A stretch of DNA of 64,000 bases from Zygotorulaspora mrakii (Eukaryota > Ascomycota > Saccharomycetes > Saccharomycetales > Saccharomycetaceae), in assembly GCF_013402915.1 (NCBI RefSeq), contig NC_050724.1:124001-188000 (forward strand). The letters are read 5' to 3'. A program made the position numbers and the translations under genes. Below, piece after piece: positions 30,319 to 41,213 of the stretch (position 1 is its first letter; each line of letters begins with the position of its first letter). Below the pieces are notes generated by a model, which worked only from the letters and a program-made list of their open reading frames with translations, was not told the origin of the DNA and did not search any database.

Positions 30319-31239
30319 TCAAACATTGAAGACTTCGATCTTTGCCTTGGCACCGTTCATTGCAGTAACGACGCAGAATGCACCATCGCCAGCACCGTTG
30401 GAGTCTTGCGATGAGTTAACTTCGTTGATATCATTTTGACTTGGGTCAATAGAACATGGTAGGTTGTTACATTGAGATTCATCGTCGCAGGTAACCTTAA
30501 CACCAAATGACGGTTTGGTGTTCTTGAATGAACTGTCAAGATAAATTGGGTTCCACCCAATTTTGACAAATGTGTTACCGTTGCTGTCTTGGTTTGCACC
30601 AACAACGTATGGTGACCAGTTACCCCATGGATTCGATTCGGATCCCCACACACATCCATCGTCAACGCTAACTCCTGGTGGATTAACGTAGTAGTGTGCT
30701 GCAGTCGAAGCCCAGTAGTCTGGCCCCGGTACTGCTAATGGCTGGTTTGAGCGGGCGTCGACATCTGTTGGAATCAGCATTTCTTCGTTACCGGGTAAAA
30801 CGGTCTGACAAATGGCAACATTCTGGTCAGCGTTGTTCTGAGCTGAAACAGTGCCAACACCGTCATAGCAGTAATCCTTGTCCTGGTTTGGTTTTTGCAG
30901 ATTACCGTTGGAATCACAATACAAACCACCGTTTTGAGAGCCTGGGTAGGAATATGATGTTACTGATGGGTCCCACTGACCCATCAATTGACCTGGTTGG
31001 CAGGCATATGGACACCAGGTGCCCGGTGAGCAGGTTTGATCACTGTGCATTGCCCAGCCACCGTTTTGGCCATTTTTTTGCACGGCAACCATGCCGTCGT
31101 GGTCTGGGAACGAACAGGTACCAGCACGTTTTTCAACCGATTCGTGGTGGTGGTGACGTCCCGCGACGTTTTGGACTGGCGCTCCGTTAACGATGTCGAG
31201 CACGCCTAGAGCGGAAATTAAAGTAAGTGACAGAAACAT
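30319..31239 (-). CDS. SUN-family cell wall protein, YMR244W type
   Basis: A 306-residue secreted protein. Signal peptide about residues 1-19, a His-rich propeptide (GRHHHHE) and a Kex2-type KR cut before AGTCSFPD. The SUN domain follows with its signature C-x5-C-x3-C (CSPGTWCPYAC) and further cysteines (LYCDSNGNLQKPNQ). Relatives are Uth1, Nca3, Sim1 and Sun4, glucan-binding or glucan-acting wall proteins; the closest by position is S. cerevisiae YMR244W (355 residues), next to COA6 and ZRC1. It has only a short linker before the domain, unlike Sun4, whose N-terminal part is long and Ser-rich. Confidence 0.9.
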   Translation of the reverse strand: MFLSLTLISALGVLDIVNGAPVQNVAGRHHHHESVEKRAGTCSFPDHDGMVAVQKNGQNGGWAMHSDQTCSPGTWCPYACQPGQLMGQWDPSVTSYSYPGSQNGGLYCDSNGNLQKPNQDKDYCYDGVGTVSAQNNADQNVAICQTVLPGNEEMLIPTDVDARSNQPLAVPGPDYWASTAAHYYVNPPGVSVDDGCVWGSESNPWGNWSPYVVGANQDSNGNTFVKIGWNPIYLDSSFKNTKPSFGVKVTCDDESQCNNLPCSIDPSQNDINEVNSSQDSNGAGDGAFCVVTAMNGAKAKIEVFNV

Positions 31240-31518
31240 TTTGTATTGAATGAGTGAAAATAAAATGTCCGAAAGGAATGAAGTTCAAAGATTTTAGTAT
31301 AAAAAAATCTTGTTCAGTGGGATAGAGCAATAAAATGCTAGAAAGAGTGAATAATTTTAGTTGGCGTTGAGCTTGGGAGTTTCTCCTGTAAGAAATTTCC
31401 AGTCCAGCTTCCGAGATTTATAGTTCCTTGAGGTTTTCAATGCTGTCCATTGAGCTCAGACACTCCTCCACACTGGCACGCATGCACGCTCCTTTATACT
31501 TTTTCATCTGAGACGACA

Positions 31519-31542
31519 GACGACGACGACGTCGTCGTCGTC
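31519..31542. repeat. (GAC)4(GTC)4 perfect palindrome
   Basis: Four GAC triplets run directly into four GTC triplets, giving a 24-bp perfect palindrome. It lies 280 bases upstream of the SUN gene start. Confidence 0.88.
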
Positions 31543-32458
31543 GTCAGTTGCTTTTCCCCGGTGTGCCAGTACCATCATTATTATCCGATACCTGTCGGAG
31601 CCCAAAAAAAGCAAATCCCACAACAATGTGCAGTTCCTTTCTTCTTGCGAGTACATTTTTTCTTTTGTCCTGCGCCAGATTCCTACTTTATTTTTCTGTA
31701 TCAGAACAGCGCTCTACTGGATCCGGCGAAGTGGGCGCTCTCGAGCGACGAGCAGCTGTGCCTCAAATAGAAAAAGAAACTGCCTCTGAGAAACGCCCCT
31801 ACGAGCCGATGGCCATCCAGAATGTGTATTGTGGTTACTCGATGGAGCGCAAGCAGATCAATCTGGGCCCGGCCCTCGTCGTTACTTTTGCGGCTGAAAC
31901 TTTATGCGCAGGCCCCACTTAGTTATCCTAATTGGGAGGTGAGATGGGATCTCATTGCCTTTTGCGGAGAAAATCTTTTTTCCACATTCCCGGTGGTCGA
32001 GAACCTAGTCAGCGACAAAGCTTGCGTCTGCACCTGAAAAGGGGCATAGAGGTGGAGCAGCCTCGACTGTGGCGGTGCAAGCACTTCATACGTTCACCTC
32101 GGTGTGCAGAAGCCGTATACCGCAGACGGAAAGTCGAAATTCCAGCGGAAGTTGTGAGGTGTCCCTGCACCGGTACACCGCACCGTGCAGCTAATTCGTA
32201 CGCCACGACATGCAATGCACAGAGCCGCTCCAGGCTACTCCAGTGGCTCCAGGTGGCCAAGCCCCCCGAGAAGGTCTAGAACTGCCAGGGGCCTGGCCTT
32301 GGCAGCTGCCGTCATACGACGGCGCAGGCTGTTTCTGAACACCATCGACTGTGGGAAGTCAAAGAGCTGTCGAGTCGGCATCGGTGGCTAAATAGCGGTG
32401 CTGGCCACTCCGATACTTGGCACCTTGGAACCTAGGTACCTTATTAGTTCTTAGTACC

Positions 32459-32496
32459 TGATGTCTTGATGTCTTGATGTCTTGATGTCTTGATGT
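32459..32496. repeat. 8-bp tandem repeat, 4 exact copies plus partial
   Basis: TGATGTCT repeated four times without change, followed by TGATGT of a fifth copy. It lies about 630 bases before ZRC1. Confidence 0.88.
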
Positions 32497-32626
32497 GATC
32501 ATTTATATCTTCGTGAGCAACTTTGAAACAGTGTGTAAAATCGTAGAACCGTGTCGCTCTCCACAGCTGGCTCCCGTGTTTCGTTTCAGTTGCGAGAGCA
32601 ACTCTGCTACACTTGTCTATACGATG

Positions 32627-32642
32627 GACCTCAATTGAGGTC
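32627..32642. repeat. 16-bp perfect palindrome
   Basis: GACCTCAATTGAGGTC, centred at 32634/32635, about 490 bases upstream of ZRC1. Could be a dimer-binding operator or chance. Confidence 0.7.
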
Positions 32643-33128
32643 TCTCTGGCCCCAATCGAACCACCCCAACTGAAGTAATGTGCACCCCATGTTCAGTACT
32701 CCACCCGTTTGCAATCGTGCAGTTTCAGTGGTCTTGTGGGGGACATCGAGGAACCGGGTGCCATTGGCTCCAGCGGTGGCTGCTAAACTTGCACCAGTAC
32801 CAAGACCAGTGCGCTCGGGCGTACAGACGGGCATCGTCGTAGCGCACAGCAGCAGGTTCGTCGTTAGAAGGCTGCGGTTTGGTGTCGTTGGAGATGATAG
32901 TGATCTTCTTATGCCACAGGGAGTATCAAGTCAAGTGAGAATGAGCCCTTGCTTTTCTTGGCAGCCGTTTCTCACGAGAAAAAAAAATAAGAAAATCTCA
33001 TCATCTCAGAAGATGAAAAGCATCTTTGTGGAATACGGTCTTCAAACTCCTGTCTTCAAACTCCTGATCTGTGTAAAGAGCTTGCTTACTTCTAGGACGA
33101 CTACCTGCAACAGTATACACCGTCAAAC

Positions 33129-34475
33129 ATGAAGTTAACCGGCAAAGAGATCAGAATATGCTCTCTCCTGCTCCTAGATACGGTTTTTTTCGTTTTGGAG
33201 ATTACCATCGGGTACATGTCTCACTCGTTGGCGTTGATTGCAGACTCGTTCCACATGCTGAATGATATCATCTCTCTGTTGGTTGCGCTGTGGGCTGTCA
33301 ACGTAGCCAAGATCCGCAGTCCTGACGCTACGTACACGTACGGCTGGAAAAGAGCGGAAATTCTCGGTGCTTTGATTAACGCAGTCTTTTTGATCGCTCT
33401 ATGTTTCACAATTTTGATCGAGGCCATCCAGAGATTAATTAGCCCACCTGTTATCGAGAATCCCAAGCTGGTTCTTATCGTTGGGTTCGCAGGTCTAGTC
33501 TCGAATTTTGTCGGCCTATTTTTGTTCCACGACCACGGCAGTTCCCATGGCCATGGCCATGGTCACAGTCACGGTGGTGGGAGCACTGCACACGCTGACG
33601 AAGAGGCCGCTGAACACCATTCCCACACTCACAACGTCTACACCTCCTCCGAACTGGAACAAAATGAAAGCGATATCTCCATCGACCATTCTAATGATAA
33701 TATCAGAGATGTGTGGCCACAAAGTGTTGTTGAAAGAATGTCTAATGAACATACCGGTCTATTGAAGAAGAATGATCACACCCATGCGACGGAAGAAACA
33801 TCTACGGACGATAAAAAGGCCAAGAAAGGGCCAAAATCACTCAATATGCATGGTGTCTTTTTACATGTGCTAGGTGATGCCTTGGGTAATGTTGGTGTTA
33901 TCATTGCTGCTCTCTTCATATGGAAAACGAATTACTCGTGGAGATTTTACTCTGATCCTTTAGTATCCTTGATTATTACTGTCATTATCTTCTCGTCGGC
34001 ATTACCTCTATCCCGTCAATGTTCAAGAATATTATTACAGGCTACGCCATCAACGATATCAGCGGAAAAGGTTCAAAAAGAAATCTTGGCAGTTTCTGGT
34101 GTTAAATCCGTTCACGATTTCCATATCTGGAACTTGACTGAATCTTTTTACATTGCATCGCTTCATGTGAAAATCGATTGTTTGCCAAGTCAATTCACAA
34201 CTGTTGCCAAGGGAATTAGAAATATCTTACACAATCATGGTATTCATTCTGCAACTGTTCAACCAGAGTTTGCATCAAAGGATGTCAGTTTAGATACTTC
34301 TAAGAGATTTTCTTTGCTAGCTGGTTCGGGGCCAATACACAATGAATCCCCAGATGATTTGACTGAGCAAGAAGGATCGACACCAACACCTGGTTACGGT
34401 TCAACCATATCTGATGGCAATTGTTTAGTTGATCAAGCAGCAAACTGTAATGCCGATGATTGCTTGCCAAAATAG
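33129..34475 (+). CDS. ZRC1: Vacuolar zinc/cobalt transporter, Zrc1/Cot1 type
   Basis: A 448-residue cation diffusion facilitator that moves Zn2+ (and Co2+) into the vacuole. Six helices are visible. The metal-site motif HSLALIADSFHMLNDII lies near residue 32 and its partner LHVLGDALGNVGVI in the second half. Between them is a His-rich cytosolic loop from about residue 138 (HDHGSSHGHGHGHSHGGG). S. cerevisiae has the duplicate pair ZRC1 (442) and COT1 (439); this single gene sits where both neighbourhoods meet, with YMR244W-type SUN on one side and SFG1 on the other. The 5' part is GC-richer than the 3' part. Confidence 0.95.
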   Translation: MKLTGKEIRICSLLLLDTVFFVLEITIGYMSHSLALIADSFHMLNDIISLLVALWAVNVAKIRSPDATYTYGWKRAEILGALINAVFLIALCFTILIEAIQRLISPPVIENPKLVLIVGFAGLVSNFVGLFLFHDHGSSHGHGHGHSHGGGSTAHADEEAAEHHSHTHNVYTSSELEQNESDISIDHSNDNIRDVWPQSVVERMSNEHTGLLKKNDHTHATEETSTDDKKAKKGPKSLNMHGVFLHVLGDALGNVGVIIAALFIWKTNYSWRFYSDPLVSLIITVIIFSSALPLSRQCSRILLQATPSTISAEKVQKEILAVSGVKSVHDFHIWNLTESFYIASLHVKIDCLPSQFTTVAKGIRNILHNHGIHSATVQPEFASKDVSLDTSKRFSLLAGSGPIHNESPDDLTEQEGSTPTPGYGSTISDGNCLVDQAANCNADDCLPK

Positions 34476-34666
34476 TCCTCATCATATACGTTTGTCATTT
34501 TTATAAAAAGAAAACTTAACAGCTTTAATTCTATCATTATTCATTCCTTCTTTCTATTTTTACAAGTTACATTTTTTTATTATATACTACACTTTACAAT
34601 TTACTATTTAACTTTTATAAAAAATTACAACAAAACAACTCAAAAATACAAACATATTTTACAACG

Positions 34667-35614
34667 TTATAACATCAAACTTTTAGCCCATTGAACACTT
34701 TTGATTTCATTAACCCTTTTTTCAAAATCTTTCTCCCTATCCTCATCTAATTTTATTTCAAATCCCTTTATGAAGGCCGCATCAGAAGTATCAGATTGAT
34801 TTGTACATTCTGACTCTGACTCTGATTCGTAGCATTCTCCCAATAATTTTTTCCTATTCTTTTTCTGTCGCTCCTTAACTGAGCTATTGACCGGAATCGT
34901 AACCTTTTCGAATGAATTTTTTATACAAGGTATCTTTTCACCTTCTGGACTTGCTAATGAAGCATTAATTTCAGTAGCAAAAATTGTGGCATCTTCTAAA
35001 GAACCACTCGAAGAACTCACTAAAAGATTGAGCGAACCTGAGTGCAATCTTAATATAGGTCTACCAGGTTTCTTAATACGATGGCATGGTCTATGTTTCA
35101 AGTAAGGTACAGCAGTTTTAGATCCTGAATTTTCAATAGAAGGTAGGAATGAGGAGTGATATATTCGACTCAAATTCAGTGCCATGTCATTTATTTTTGA
35201 CATCGATGGCGCAACCCATGGTTCAGCAAACGAGAATTCTTCAAATTCTGGAGATGAAGAAGGAATTGACGAAGAATCACTTGATAAGTTAAACGAAGCA
35301 ATATCTGAACTCAATGTATTGTCACTTTCAAATGCGTAAGGGGATTCTATCTCATCCAGCTCTGGAGCCTTTTCATTTTTTATGGACTGATTTAGGATAA
35401 TGTTAGCTAGACTTGGCAATAATTCAGATATCCCGATTCCTCGAAACGGTTCCTCCTTTCTCATGAAATGAAATTTTCTAGGAGCCTTCGATGGTGTGAA
35501 TTCGGCTTGCTTACCCTTTAAACTGGTCGCTTTTACCTTTTTTGTCGGAGTTGTCGGAATTGAGAGAGGCCTGAGCCTTGGTGGAGTTGACATATTGGAT
35601 GGTGTCGTATACAT
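34667..35614 (-). CDS. SFG1: Sfg1-like cell-cycle/pseudohyphal growth protein
   Basis: A 315-residue, largely disordered protein rich in Ser, Pro and Thr. It starts with clustered proline-directed sites (TPPRLRPLSIPTTPTKK, EFTPSK), followed by a compact conserved-looking block FRGIGISELLPSLANIILNQ. No catalytic domain. The call rests on gene order: SFG1 (YOR315W, 346 residues) is convergent with COT1 in S. cerevisiae, as here with the ZRC1/COT1 gene. Sfg1 is a nuclear Cdk substrate needed for superficial pseudohyphal growth. Sequence alone would not have settled it. Tandem forkhead-type sites lie about 860 bases upstream. Confidence 0.75.
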   Translation of the reverse strand: MYTTPSNMSTPPRLRPLSIPTTPTKKVKATSLKGKQAEFTPSKAPRKFHFMRKEEPFRGIGISELLPSLANIILNQSIKNEKAPELDEIESPYAFESDNTLSSDIASFNLSSDSSSIPSSSPEFEEFSFAEPWVAPSMSKINDMALNLSRIYHSSFLPSIENSGSKTAVPYLKHRPCHRIKKPGRPILRLHSGSLNLLVSSSSGSLEDATIFATEINASLASPEGEKIPCIKNSFEKVTIPVNSSVKERQKKNRKKLLGECYESESESECTNQSDTSDAAFIKGFEIKLDEDREKDFEKRVNEIKSVQWAKSLML

Positions 35615-36975
35615 AATTGATGCTCAAATGATGTGGATTTTAAGGGGAGTCTAGTGATCCAATTGCCCCTGATACTTGAAAACTTGAGTCAGGTTTTATA
35701 CCAAACGAATATTTACAATGCTTTTGACTATTTTAGTATCCCGCCACATTAAATTAATTATACGGGTTGAGAACAGAGATATCGTCAAAAGTACAACAAA
35801 CGACCTTAGGTTGTGTTTATAATTCCTGTGATGAAACTGATTTTCTTGATGCACAATGGGCTCGCCTGAAATTCTGGAGGAATAATTTCCAGAATGCTAC
35901 GTGGTTTTTTCTGCGTTTTTTTCTTTTTTTTTAGCAGTTCGAGGAAATAGATCTACGACAACAGATTAAACATTCCTAATAAGGCATATGAGCTGTTACG
36001 ACGGTAGAATGTGCTCCAATTTGTGCCGTACATCAATGCTGGGGAAAGATCATGTTGAAATTTTACGGATTTAGATCTTTACAGGTCTAAGTCTTTACAG
36101 GTTGAAGTAGGCACTCATAGGCATCTTTTGTCAATGCAATACTTGTAATGCAAACGTATCAAAACTTGTTACTCCGAAGTCGTCATACAATTTATTAATT
36201 GAAAACTATTATGTGAGTTGCTAATAGAAGAGTCAGCGGACTATCTAAAAAAATGCAAAAAAAATTAGGGTATTTGATGCTAATTAGATCTTGATAATAT
36301 TAGTTACTGAACAGTGCTCTTTTTTCTCAATCGCATTCCATCTATGCTTTAACGTAAGTACCGCTCAACAGGGTAGGCTAGAATAAAGTCTAGAATTCCG
36401 TATCAAGACTTGCGGTGATTGTTCAGAGCTCATGGCCACTTAGCCCATCACTATACAAATATATGCCTGCTGTTTACTGTTTACTGTTTACCGTTTTCGG
36501 AAAGATCAATATTTACTGTTTTCCAAAAAAAAATATGTCCGAAAGCGTTATCATGGCCGAATGCGTTTACTGATTACTGATGGATTTAACCCGGTTGTCC
36601 AAGCACCAAACACCCATTTAGGTTAATGGTCATTCTTTGTCAATACCACTCATCTCTCTTAAGCTTATTTTTGTACTTGCGTTGTGATGCTTCAAATGAC
36701 GTTATTGAATCATATGTTATTCATTCATGGAAAGGTTACCCTGGGGACTGAGCAAGTGTCAGACATGTTGCCACAAAATTGATAAAAAACAATAATATCA
36801 TCATATATAAAGCAGGAAAGAACATGTATTATCTGCTCTTGAGTTGCTGCTTCTTTCTGTAAGCTCCTTTTCCTTTTAATTTCTCAATTTTTGGTTTTAT
36901 AAAATCTAGCTACAGCATAAGTTGAAAGGCATATCAATTTTAGCTTTTACAGTAAAGATTAAAGAAAAAACAAAA
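35615..36975. other. 1.36-kb divergent region SFG1 / SPS4
   Basis: AT-rich, with the tandem TGTTTAC block and the Mcm1-like box described separately. The SPS4 frame is open back to an upstream ATG at 36922, which I do not favour as start. No RNA gene seen. Confidence 0.5.
36471..36491. promoter_or_regulatory. Three tandem TGTTTAC (forkhead-type) sites
   Basis: TGTTTAC is repeated exactly three times with no spacer; its reverse, GTAAACA, is the Fkh1/Fkh2 core. A CCCATTTAGG Mcm1-like box lies near 36610. The region separates SFG1 and SPS4, so the target gene is uncertain. Confidence 0.5.
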
Positions 36976-38007
36976 ATGTCTGTCTTCCACAGAAAGCATT
37001 CCGGATCATCCAAAAATCTACCTGTGTTGTTATCGTCTGAGGGACCATCTAACTTTCACGCAGATGGTCTACCTGACTTGGTTCAAGATCAGGTGCACGG
37101 GATTGCAAATGAGGTTCACGAAGTTGTTAACGGTAAGAAAGCCACAATCCCCTCCAAGACTATCGATCATTTTAGATCTTACCCCTTGGTGCAACAAACC
37201 CGCTCTTTCCTTCACCAAATTCCGGTAGCCAGAGTTGTTCTCAGCAATACTAAACCAATGGTCAAACAAGTTTTAGAATCCAAGCCACTGCAATTGGCAC
37301 TACCTGTCACCAATGCCGTTGACAGTGTCGCTAACTTGGGTTTAAATTTGACGGAAAAGATTATTCCATCTTTGAAAACTAAAACGTATCAAAGATTAGG
37401 TGAAGAAGCAATGATTCCATATCACTTTACTGCCAAATATGGTAAAATTGCAACGGATCAAACTTTTGCCATTGTTGAAAAGAATGTTTATAATCCGGCT
37501 CATAGTCAAGTTCTGAAATTTAGAAAATATTACAATGAGAAATTTTACGACACAAAAGGCAAACCATTAGTGAGAAGTACTTTTGATCCTGTTACGGCGC
37601 CCGTCAATAATGTTTTTGAGAAGTTAACTATCAAATATTTCCCAAATGGCAAAGATGTTCCAAAAGAAGGCTACTCAAGTGAATTGAACAGGAGTTTAGC
37701 GCTATTCATCAATTTCGTTAGTAGAACGGCACCAATAGTTGAGCAAAACGTTTTGACCATAACAATGTTGCCCTGTAACTATGCCAAACACGTAAATGAT
37801 GTTTTTAACAAAAGTTTGGACAAGCAGCCCCAAATGACACTGAAGTACTCTTGGACCGCATCAAAGGATGCTGTTAAACAATTAGAAAGAGAAATGATCA
37901 GATACGTTAAAGGCAAATCACCAACAAAAATGCTCAAAAGGTCAAAAAATACGATACAAGAAAATGTTGAACAGGTCGAAAATGAAATTCAAGCTCAGGT
38001 AGCATAA
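36976..38007 (+). CDS. SPS4: Sps4-family protein
   Basis: A 343-residue protein with repeated amphipathic helix-prone segments (VTNAVDSVANLGLNLTEKIIPSLK) and conserved blocks such as TKTYQRLGEEAMIPYHF. This matches the Sps4 family (S. cerevisiae Sps4 338 residues, sporulation-induced; related to lipid-droplet perilipin-like proteins). An in-frame ATG exists at 36922, but ATG at 36976 has the better context (ACAAAAATG) and gives MSVFHRKHSG with the family's usual length. RPL20 follows, as YOR313C and YOR312C do in S. cerevisiae. Confidence 0.87.
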   Translation: MSVFHRKHSGSSKNLPVLLSSEGPSNFHADGLPDLVQDQVHGIANEVHEVVNGKKATIPSKTIDHFRSYPLVQQTRSFLHQIPVARVVLSNTKPMVKQVLESKPLQLALPVTNAVDSVANLGLNLTEKIIPSLKTKTYQRLGEEAMIPYHFTAKYGKIATDQTFAIVEKNVYNPAHSQVLKFRKYYNEKFYDTKGKPLVRSTFDPVTAPVNNVFEKLTIKYFPNGKDVPKEGYSSELNRSLALFINFVSRTAPIVEQNVLTITMLPCNYAKHVNDVFNKSLDKQPQMTLKYSWTASKDAVKQLEREMIRYVKGKSPTKMLKRSKNTIQENVEQVENEIQAQVA

Positions 38008-38551
38008 TTAATGTCAAATCCAAAGAAAGAAAACTCAAACTAAAGAAAATCCTAAAAAATCCCAAAAAAAAAGTTAATCAAACTTCACAGGTAGATGTAT
38101 AGTTTTATAATATTCAATAAAAAAAGAGTTAATTTGGTAGCGTGGTAACTTACTTTTACTTTACTTTTGCTATATTCTTGCTTCCTTTACATATCAGTCG
38201 GACTGGTTGCATTGATTAGAGAATATATTTTCGAGTGACTGTTCTTGTCAAGTACACATCCGTACACCTTTAGTACAGATGAATCCGTACATTTCCAGAC
38301 CATGACTTTTCTCGCGGCATCCTGATCTCTGCGTCTGCGCGAAACAATCGGCGACTTGCTGCTTGCCGCGGCTAAGCAGAGATGTCCAGAGAGCATCTGT
38401 CTAGGCTGTGACGGGACTGATGAACCGACGTGAGTTACAGTGTGCGTTTTGGGCCGTCTCGGAGACCCAGGCAGGATCACAGCTCTCAGCTAGTAGGACG
38501 ATCGCGGTGACCAGGCAGGGAGAGGGTGTTTGGACTGCAGGAGTAGCTTCG
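38008..38551. other. SPS4 3' flank and RPL20 promoter
   Basis: Contains the Rap1 pair. The stretch 38290-38550 is GC-richer than its surroundings. No other gene seen. Confidence 0.5.
38256..38293 (+). promoter_or_regulatory. Two Rap1 sites upstream of RPL20
   Basis: ACATCCGTACACC at 38256-38268 and GAATCCGTACATT at 38281-38293 match the Rap1 consensus in the same orientation, 25 bases apart. Paired Rap1 sites 200-400 bases before the start are typical of yeast ribosomal protein genes. Confidence 0.85.
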
Positions 38552-39566
<1,015 letters not shown>

Positions 39567-39917
39567 GCGGCTTAAAGAGAACTTTATTCTTTTATCCCTT
39601 GATAAGTATTTTGTATAATCCGTTTTGTAGATTTTAACAAACCAAGCTAAAACGATAATATATTAGAGCTGCAGTACCACGTCAGTTGTATCAATATAAG
39701 CTAGCTGATGATTTGTAGGCAGAGCATATCGAATGTGCTAGCTGTTCTTTTTTATATAGTGTGCGGGTAACTATCTGCACTATGGGAAAAGAGATGTCAT
39801 CAACAATCGATGTTTCCGATAGAATAAACAGATTACACGATATATAAAGCATCATCGACAGATTTACAGATCTGGGAGCGTCCATATTTCAGAAATTGGA
39901 TATCTAGCAGTGTTGGT
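39567..39917. other. RPL20 3' flank and DGK1 promoter
   Basis: A Reb1-type CGGGTAA is at 39764-39770, about 150 bases before DGK1, with a TATATAG stretch just upstream near 39753. Nothing else seen. Confidence 0.5.
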
Positions 39918-40802
39918 ATGTCAGAGGATAACACTATACCGACCAGCAATGATTCAGGGTATTTGAATGGCAATGATGATGTCACGGGGCTAAGATCAAG
40001 AAAGGAGAAGAACCAATCACAAGATCAAAAGAATGATAAAGACCAAACGAAGGAAGACATTGAGACCTGGGTCAAGCAACATATACCACTTACTGAAATT
40101 CATTTAAAATCGCATGAGTGGTTTGGTGATTTCATAACCAAACATGAAATACCTCGTAAAGTATTCCACTCCTCTATCGGTTTCATTACGCTTTACCTCT
40201 ATACTAAGGATGTAAATTACAAGAATGTTTTGCCCCCCCTGATGTATGCCTTCGTCATTTTGCTTACATTGGATATTATCAGGTTGAATTGGCAGCTCTT
40301 CAACAAAGCGTACTGTCGTACAGTTGGTGCTTTGATGAGACGAAACGAAATCCATACATATAACGGAGTTTTATGGTATATTTTGGGACTTATCTTTTCG
40401 TTTGAATTCTTTTCGAAGGATGTAGCCTTGATCTCATTATTCCTATTGAGTTGGTCTGACACTGCAGCTTCTACTGTGGGTAGAAAATATGGTTATTTGA
40501 CGCCGAAAATTGCAAGAAACAAGTCGCTTGCTGGATCACTGGCAGCATTTGCAGTTGGGTTAGCAACGTGTTACATGTTCTATGGCTATTTCGTCCCGCA
40601 TTATGCTCAATTCAATAAACCTGGTGAAATAAAATGGTCCCCAGAGACCAGTAAATTGAGTTTAGCAAAACTATCCTGGTTAGGCGGCTTGGTAGCCGCT
40701 CTGAGTGAGGGCATTGATCTGTTCAATTGGGATGATAATTTTACGATTCCTGTATTATCATCCATTTTCCTTGATCTAGTTATTAGGATCTCCAGGAAAT
40801 AA
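39918..40802 (+). CDS. DGK1: CTP-dependent diacylglycerol kinase Dgk1
   Basis: A 294-residue ER/nuclear-envelope membrane protein. A charged N-terminal tail of about 65 residues is followed by a cytidylyltransferase-like membrane domain with several helices. Conserved blocks are HEIPRKVFHSSIGF, LLSWSDTAASTVGRKYG and NKSLAGSLAAFAVG. Dgk1 makes phosphatidate from diacylglycerol using CTP and opposes the phosphatase Pah1. Length equals S. cerevisiae Dgk1 (290). Neighbours RPL20 and NOP58 match YOR312C to YOR310C. Confidence 0.95.
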   Translation: MSEDNTIPTSNDSGYLNGNDDVTGLRSRKEKNQSQDQKNDKDQTKEDIETWVKQHIPLTEIHLKSHEWFGDFITKHEIPRKVFHSSIGFITLYLYTKDVNYKNVLPPLMYAFVILLTLDIIRLNWQLFNKAYCRTVGALMRRNEIHTYNGVLWYILGLIFSFEFFSKDVALISLFLLSWSDTAASTVGRKYGYLTPKIARNKSLAGSLAAFAVGLATCYMFYGYFVPHYAQFNKPGEIKWSPETSKLSLAKLSWLGGLVAALSEGIDLFNWDDNFTIPVLSSIFLDLVIRISRK

Positions 40803-41213
40803 TTTCCACCACCGTTGAGATCGCCTTCATTGTGCCTCTCCATCAATGCAACATTTTAATTTAGTATAGAGTGTATATTATTTTTTGTAGGCTGAAGACA
40901 ATGCAACATAAGCAATCTGGTCAAGTGAGGAATGTGAGTTACACGTACACACGATACACATCTATTCATGTATCATAATTGCTGACATCTAATCACATGC
41001 TATCATTTTGTTTTTTTGTTTTCTCCGTGATTTGTGATATGGTGTTTTTTTCAGATTTCAGAAAATTTTCAAGCTCATCGAAAAATTTTAATATTAATTA
41101 TGTTGGAATGGCATCACTTAATTAGCGAAGTAAAAACCTTGGATAGATATATTTACAAGGGAGGTACCTGAGATATTTGAAGTCTATACGTCTTTTGAAG
41201 GTTTTTGTCCATA
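40803..41213. other. DGK1 3' flank and NOP58 promoter
   Basis: AT-rich. The PAC/RRPE elements at 41061-41089 are the only clear signals. Confidence 0.5.
41061..41089 (+). promoter_or_regulatory. PAC and RRPE elements of the NOP58 promoter
   Basis: CTCATCG (PAC core, 41074-41080) runs directly into GAAAAATTTT (RRPE, 41080-41089), with a second RRPE-like GAAAATTTTC at 41061-41070. These two motifs mark ribosome-biogenesis genes in budding yeasts and lie about 125 bases before the NOP58 ATG. Confidence 0.8.

Larger units (their letters stand above)
31240..33128. other. 1.9-kb GC-rich divergent region SUN gene / ZRC1
   Basis: Holds the GAC/GTC palindrome, the 8-bp tandem repeat and the 16-bp palindrome. 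No consensus Zap1 element (ACCTTNAAGGT) was found. Open frames present are short, overlapping and unrecognised. Confidence 0.5.

Noticed and set aside
35829..35870. TGATGA ... CTGA resembling box C/D of a snoRNA
   Set aside because: Too short, no terminal stem and no D'/C' arrangement; motifs of this length occur by chance.
36922..36975. Upstream in-frame ATG for SPS4
   Set aside because: Adds 18 residues not expected in the family; the ATG at 36976 has the better context.
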